From Congzhengia sp045576635 (GTDB lineage: Bacteria > Bacillota > Clostridia > UBA1381 > UBA9506), in assembly GCA_045576635.1 (NCBI GenBank), contig JAZNGT010000035.1, positions 1 through 64,000 of the forward strand: a stretch of 64,000 bases of DNA, in the 5' to 3' direction. This document shows, piece after piece, positions 60,167-64,000 of this stretch (position 1 is its first letter; each line of letters starts with the position of its first letter). The notes under the pieces were generated by a model. That model had not been told where the DNA came from and did no database searches. It saw nothing but the letters and a program-made list of their open reading frames with translations. The translations under genes were made by a program, and so were the position numbers.

Positions 60167-60412
60167 ATGGAATTTGTATATAGACCAAAAGGCGTTTGCG
60201 CCATGCAAATAAAATTTGAATTAGATGAAAATAATATTGTAAAGAATGTGCGTTTTTTAGGCGGTTGCAGTGGCAACACGCAAGGCATTGCGGCACTTTC
60301 GGAGGGAAGAACAAAAGACGAGTTAATCTCGCTTTTGTCAGGCATTCGCTGCGGCGGAAAGGCAACTTCCTGCCCCGACCAACTTGCCAAAGCACTTTCG
60401 GAGGCGAAATAA
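60167..60412 (+). CDS. TSCPD-domain protein (TIGR03905-like)
   Basis: An 81-residue protein equal to the TSCPD domain, a short Cys-containing module otherwise found at the C-terminus of some ribonucleotide reductases: FLGGCSGNTQGIAALSEGRT and SGIRCGGKATSCPDQLAKAL. The Cys residues may bind a metal. Stand-alone copies are frequent in Clostridia; function unknown. The ATG at 60167 follows AAAAGGAG. Its last codons supply the ribosome-binding site of the radical SAM gene, 1 bp apart. Confidence 0.82.
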   Translation: MEFVYRPKGVCAMQIKFELDENNIVKNVRFLGGCSGNTQGIAALSEGRTKDELISLLSGIRCGGKATSCPDQLAKALSEAK

Positions 60413-60413
60413 A

Positions 60414-61316
60414 ATGACGCATACGCTTTCTCCCTGTAACATCTGCCCCAGAGAATGCGGCGCAATGCGCGAAAACGGCAAAACGGGAGTCTGCGGCGAA
60501 ACGAACGAAATCTCTCTTTCCCGCGTATCACTTCACATGTGGGAAGAGCCTTGTATTTCGGGCGAAAAAGGCTCGGGCACGGTGTTTTTTTCAGGTTGCA
60601 ATTTAGGGTGCGTGTATTGCCAAAACGCCAAAATTTCGCGCGGGAAAAACGGCATTACGGTTTCGCCCGAACGGCTTTATGACATCTTTTTTGAACTCAA
60701 AGAAAAAGGCGCGCACAATATCAATTTCGTGACGCCTACGCATTTTGCACTGTCTTTGTTGCCCGTAATCCAAAAAGCAAAGGATGACAAAATCGGAATT
60801 CCATTCGTCTATAACACAAGCGGATACGAAAAGGCAGAAACCTTAAAGGCGTTAGAGGGAATCATTGATGTATATCTTACGGATTTTAAGTATATGTCCT
60901 CTGCACTTTCTTTCAAATATTCCAAAGCGTCTGACTATGCGAAAATCGCAAAGCAAGCGCTTTTAGAAATGGTGCGCCAAAGACCTGTTTGCAAGTTTTC
61001 AGAAGACGGCATTTTAAAAGAGGGCGTTTTGGTGCGGCATCTTCTTTTGCCGGGCGCACTAGGTGATGCAAAGAAAGTGCTTAAATACTTAAAAGACACC
61101 TACGAAAACCGGATTTTTATAAGCATTATGAACCAGTTTACGCCGACAGAGGCATTAAAAAACTACCCCGAGATAAATCGCAAGGTGACAAAACGCGAGT
61201 ACGATGCGCTTTTAGGCTATGCCATTTCCATAGGCATTGAGCAGGCGTTTATTCAAGAAGACGGCGCAGCATCGGATGCGTTTATTCCCGATTTTGACGG
61301 TACGGGCGTTTTGTAA
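60414..61316 (+). CDS. Radical SAM protein, pyruvate-formate-lyase-activase-like
   Basis: A 300-residue radical S-adenosylmethionine enzyme. CxxxCxxC cluster site: FFSGCNLGCVYCQNAKIS (about 58-75). An N-terminal SPCNICPRECGAMR ahead of it adds a possible second Cys site. NFVTPTHFALSLLP and VYNTSGYEKAETLKAL follow the PflA-like barrel. Members of this group activate glycyl-radical enzymes or act in uncharacterised pathways; no glycyl-radical substrate is nearby. The ATG at 60414 is preceded by GGAGG. Confidence 0.82.
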   Translation: MTHTLSPCNICPRECGAMRENGKTGVCGETNEISLSRVSLHMWEEPCISGEKGSGTVFFSGCNLGCVYCQNAKISRGKNGITVSPERLYDIFFELKEKGAHNINFVTPTHFALSLLPVIQKAKDDKIGIPFVYNTSGYEKAETLKALEGIIDVYLTDFKYMSSALSFKYSKASDYAKIAKQALLEMVRQRPVCKFSEDGILKEGVLVRHLLLPGALGDAKKVLKYLKDTYENRIFISIMNQFTPTEALKNYPEINRKVTKREYDALLGYAISIGIEQAFIQEDGAASDAFIPDFDGTGVL

Positions 61317-61340
61317 AACCATGTTTTAAAGGAGTATCCC

Positions 61341-62126
61341 ATGATTATTGATTTTCACACACATTGTTTTCCAGATAAACTTGCACCGCGCGCGATGGAA
61401 GTGTTATCAAACACCAGCGCGCTTATGCCGTATACCGACGGCACAAAGGACGGGCTTTTAAAGAGAATGGAAGAAGACGGCGTCGACGTTTCTGTAATTC
61501 AAAACATTGCCACAAATCCCCGTCAGCAAACCGCCGTAAATGACTTTGCAAAGTCACTTATGTGCGACAAACTCATCCCCTTTGGCTCGGTGCATCCCGA
61601 TGCGGAAGACGCTTTGGAGGAACTTTCACGCATCGCCGATATGGGCATAAAAGGCGTAAAATTTCACGCAGAATATCAAAACTTTTTTGTAGATGACGAA
61701 AAGATGAAACCCATTTACAAAAAAATCTCGGAACTGGGGCTCATTTGTCTTTTCCACGCAGGCGAAGATTACGGCTATAAACCGCCCTATCACGCAACGC
61801 CGAAGCGTCTTTTAAAAGCGCTTTCGTGGCTTGACACACACGTTGTCGCTGCGCATTGGGGCAGTCAGAATATGGGCGAAGATACCTTAAAATATCTTTG
61901 CGGAACGGAAATTTTCATGGATACGGCGTTCGGCTACGGCTCTACCCCGAAACCCATCGTGCAGGCAATTTTAGAAAAGCACGGCACAGATAAAATTCTG
62001 TTTGCATCAGACGCGCCGTGGCACGCTCCCTACATGGATTTGTTCCAGATTGAAAATTTAGGACTTTCGGAGTCGGAAAAGGAAAAGATACTTTCGAAAA
62101 ACGCAAGAAAATTATTAAAGATATAA
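61341..62126 (+). CDS. Amidohydrolase-family metal-dependent hydrolase (COG2159-like)
   Basis: A 261-residue TIM-barrel hydrolase. IIDFHTHCFPD (2-12, HxH), GVKFHAEYQNFFVD (HxE), CLFHAGEDYG, VAAHWGSQN and ILFASDAPW supply metal ligands. This resembles the ACMSD/COG2159 group of decarboxylases and hydrolases; substrate unknown. It follows the radical SAM gene by 24 bp and has its own AAAGGAG site. Confidence 0.82.
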   Translation: MIIDFHTHCFPDKLAPRAMEVLSNTSALMPYTDGTKDGLLKRMEEDGVDVSVIQNIATNPRQQTAVNDFAKSLMCDKLIPFGSVHPDAEDALEELSRIADMGIKGVKFHAEYQNFFVDDEKMKPIYKKISELGLICLFHAGEDYGYKPPYHATPKRLLKALSWLDTHVVAAHWGSQNMGEDTLKYLCGTEIFMDTAFGYGSTPKPIVQAILEKHGTDKILFASDAPWHAPYMDLFQIENLGLSESEKEKILSKNARKLLKI

Positions 62127-62130
62127 AAAA

Positions 62131-62159
62131 AAGGGACACCAAGTAGGTGTCCTTTTTTT
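62131..62159. terminator. Bidirectional terminator before ychF
   Basis: GGACACC/GGTGTCC (62134-62140/62146-62152), loop AAGTA, preceded by A8 and followed by T7. Confidence 0.88.
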
Positions 62160-62166
62160 ATGATGA

Positions 62167-63264
62167 TTAAACGTTAAATCTAAATAAAACAATATCTCCA
62201 TCGCACATTACATATTCTTTACCCTCGGAGCGCACAAGTCCCTTTTCGCGCGCCGCCGCATACGTGCCGCATTCTACCAAATCGGTGTAGCGTACCACTT
62301 CGGCACGGATAAAGCCTTTTTCAAAATCCGTGTGGATTTTGCCTGCCGCCTGCGGTGCTTTGGTGCCCTGTGTGATGGTCCATGCACGTACCTCGGGCTC
62401 GCCTGCGGTTAAGTAACTTATAAGCCCCAATAGTTTATAACTCTTTTTCACGAGTCTGTCAAGTCCCGACTCTTTGATGCCGAGTTCTTCTAAATATTCG
62501 CCTTTTTCTTCGGGTTCGAGCGCCGAAATGTCCTCTTCGATTTTCGCGGAAATCGGCATAACCTCGGCATTTTCTTTTTGCGCCAGTTCTTCTAATTCTT
62601 TCACATACGCGTTATTTTCGATGCCGTTTAAAAAGTCATCTTCTCCTACGTTTGCGGCGTAAAGCACCGGTTTTATGGTAAGGAGATTTACATCTTTTAC
62701 AACCTCTGCCTCTTCTTCGGAAAGTTCGTAAGAACGCGCAGGTTTTCCGGATTCTAACCACGCAGCAAGTTTTTCTAAAAATTCTGCCTCGATTTTATAT
62801 TTTTTCTCACCGGATTTCATCATCTTATGCGTTTTGTCAAGGCGCTTTTCGACCATTTCAAGATCGGCAAAGATGAGTTCCAAATTGATGGTTTCAACGT
62901 CTCTTACCGGAGAAACAGAGCCTTCAACGTGAATGATATTAGAATCATCAAAGCAACGCACAACGTGCACGATGGCGTCTACCTCTCTTATGTGGGACAA
63001 AAACTTGTTGCCAAGACCTTCGCCGCGGCTTGCACCTTTAACGAGTCCCGCGATATCTACAAATTCAATCACCGCGTGGGTAACCTTTTGGGGATGGTAC
63101 ATATCTGCCAAAACATCTAATCTCTCATCAGGCACGGATACGATACCCACATTGGGCTCGATGGTGCAAAACGGGTAGTTGGCAGATTCTGCCCCCGCCT
63201 GCGTGATGGCGTTAAATAAGGTCGATTTACCTACGTTGGGAAGACCTACTATACCTAATTTCAT
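62167..63264 (-). CDS. ychF: Redox-regulated ATPase YchF (Obg-like)
   Basis: A 365-residue TRAFAC ATPase. P-loop GLPNVGKSTLFNAIT (6-20), DIAGLVKGASRGEGLGNKF (G3 region), a NxxE-type G4 that favours ATP, a coiled coil (about 135-210), and the C-terminal TGS domain with YTDLVECG and GDIVLFRFNV. Universally conserved; binds ribosomes. Monocistronic with a consensus-like promoter. Confidence 0.95.
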   Translation of the reverse strand: MKLGIVGLPNVGKSTLFNAITQAGAESANYPFCTIEPNVGIVSVPDERLDVLADMYHPQKVTHAVIEFVDIAGLVKGASRGEGLGNKFLSHIREVDAIVHVVRCFDDSNIIHVEGSVSPVRDVETINLELIFADLEMVEKRLDKTHKMMKSGEKKYKIEAEFLEKLAAWLESGKPARSYELSEEEAEVVKDVNLLTIKPVLYAANVGEDDFLNGIENNAYVKELEELAQKENAEVMPISAKIEEDISALEPEEKGEYLEELGIKESGLDRLVKKSYKLLGLISYLTAGEPEVRAWTITQGTKAPQAAGKIHTDFEKGFIRAEVVRYTDLVECGTYAAAREKGLVRSEGKEYVMCDGDIVLFRFNV

Positions 63265-63300
63265 TTATTTCACATCTCCTTATATTTCAAGGTTTCAGAG

Positions 63301-63315
63301 TTGGTGTGACACCAA
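63301..63315. repeat. Small palindrome in the ychF leader
   Basis: TTGGTGT G ACACCAA: 7-bp arms with one central base, about 40 bp upstream of the ychF start and inside its predicted transcript. A repeated GACAC follows at 63319-63323. Possible regulator site or RNA hairpin. Confidence 0.4.
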
Positions 63316-63351
63316 TTTGACACTGTTTTTCTCAATTTGTTACAGTAATAC

Positions 63352-63380
63352 ATTGTATCATACTATTGAATATTAGTCAA
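63352..63380 (-). promoter_or_regulatory. Promoter of ychF
   Basis: TTGACT (63380-63375), 17 nt, TACAAT (63357-63352). Confidence 0.75.
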
Positions 63381-63450
63381 TTATTCTGCGTGTTTTTGTC
63401 TCAATTTTGTGATATGAAAGATAATTCGTGAAAAAGTTTTATTTGTGACC

Positions 63451-63479
63451 GTGACAAATAAACAAAAGCATGCTATAAT
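63451..63479 (+). promoter_or_regulatory. Promoter of the MFS transporter gene
   Basis: GTGACA (63451-63456), 17 nt ending in TGC, TATAAT (63474-63479). Confidence 0.65.
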
Positions 63480-63522
63480 ACATGTTAAGTAAATTTTGCT
63501 CGAACTTTGAAAGGGAATTATC

Positions 63523-64000
63523 ATGGCAAAACAAAAGAATTACAAAAAAACTTTGATAGCGTGTTATCTCGGTTTCGTTACACAAGCGATATCGGCAAAT
63601 TTTGCGCCGCTTTTGTTTTTAACATTCAAAAGTACATACGGAGTTACGCTTGAATCAATTGCGATGATTCCATTGGTGTTCTATTTAACGCAATTGCTTA
63701 TCGATCTTGCGGCTACCAAATTCGTTGACAAAATCGGATATCGTACCTGCGTTGTCGCATCGCAAGTGTTATCGGCTGTAGGTCTTGTTTTAATGGCAAT
63801 CTTGCCGGATGTACTCCCTGCACCATTTATAGGTATTTTAATTTCGGTAGTGCTTTATGCCATGGGAAGCGGACTGATTGAGGTTTTGGTAAGCCCTATT
63901 GTTGAGGCGTGTCCCTTTGAAAACAAAGACGGAATCATGAGCCTCGTGCACTCATTTTTCTGTTGGGGCTCATTGGGTGTGGTTTTGGGTTCAACAGTCT
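63523..64000 (+). CDS. MFS transporter, N-terminal part (runs off the window)
   Basis: The frame is open from the ATG at 63523 to the window end (159 codons). It begins MAKQKNYKKTLIACYLGFVT and shows four to five hydrophobic helices, with the MFS loop 2-3 motif DLAATKFVDKIGYRTCV (consensus GxLADrxGxR variant). Likely a major-facilitator permease of about 400 residues; substrate unknown. Preceded by AAAGGGAA and its own promoter, divergent from ychF. Confidence 0.8.
   Translation, partial: MAKQKNYKKTLIACYLGFVTQAISANFAPLLFLTFKSTYGVTLESIAMIPLVFYLTQLLIDLAATKFVDKIGYRTCVVASQVLSAVGLVLMAILPDVLPAPFIGILISVVLYAMGSGLIEVLVSPIVEACPFENKDGIMSLVHSFFCWGSLGVVLGSTV

Noticed and set aside
1..64000. CRISPR arrays, insertion sequences, phage genes, toxin-antitoxin pairs or restriction systems
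   Set aside because: No repeat-spacer arrays, transposase, integrase, phage structural or defence genes were recognised; the AbrB-like gene has no toxin partner.

Overview
The window looks like a chromosomal segment of an endospore-forming, AT-rich Clostridia-type Firmicute. The evidence is an intact spo0A, an uninterrupted sigK with a pro-sequence, a SpoIIQ-like M23 peptidase, a GerMN lipoprotein, a BofC-like protein, dnaG next to the housekeeping sigma factor, an argD-argF pair, DnaE, a Crh-like HPr protein lacking the active histidine, and Firmicute-style TTGACA-N17-TATAAT promoters with strong GGAGG ribosome-binding sites. I would guess an uncultured gut lineage, but genus cannot be read from the sequence.

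Layout. About 1-4.4 kb is accessory and partly decayed: a truncated RibD/DHFR-like gene, three 11-nt tandem repeats, the 3' part of a tRNA-Ser(CGA)-like gene without its 5' half, a rhodanese remnant, an AbrB-like regulator with a UDP-glycosyltransferase, an SdpI-like protein behind a truncated PAS protein and an alkyltransferase-like gene, and an XRE regulator. 4.4-6.5 kb holds two divergent cell-wall peptidases and the HPr-like protein. 6.6-13 kb runs tgt-cysE-cysS-mrnC-yitT-transketolase N/C. 13-17 kb has spo0A, rpoD and dnaG on the minus strand. 17-22 kb has mntP, an NhaC antiporter, ftsEX and a PucR-type regulator. 22-30 kb has argD-argF-GNAT, a BofC-like gene, PBP1A, a phosphohexomutase and a DMT permease. 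30-41.8 kb has dnaE, then trxA-yhbY-nadD-yqeK/rsfS-leuS-ppx, gerM and a duplicated membrane protein. 41.8-52.6 kb is a complete-looking purine operon (purE-purF-purM-purN-purO-AICARFT-purD-purL). 52.6-64 kb has sigK, a Cys-rich conserved protein behind a sigma-K-like promoter, an Sfp-type transferase, ppa, a multi-hairpin element, prfB with its +1 frameshift, secA, a TSCPD protein, a radical SAM enzyme, an amidohydrolase, ychF and the start of an MFS transporter.

Most of the window is ordinary core genome. The points most worth a second look are: (1) the pur operon leader, which has a consensus promoter, a 27-codon reading frame and an intrinsic terminator that overlaps its stop codon; (2) a PurF homologue with no N-terminal catalytic cysteine, in an operon that replaces bifunctional PurH with separate AICAR transformylase and archaeal-type PurO cyclohydrolase; (3) a 215-bp noncoding element of nested inverted repeats between ppa and prfB; (4) an in-frame YqeK-RsfS fusion that still carries an internal Shine-Dalgarno and start codon; (5) a membrane protein built of two homologous halves; and (6) sporulation-type promoters in front of dnaG-rpoD (sigma-H-like) and the Cys-rich gene beside sigK (sigma-K-like). 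No CRISPR array, insertion sequence, rRNA gene or intact tRNA gene was seen.
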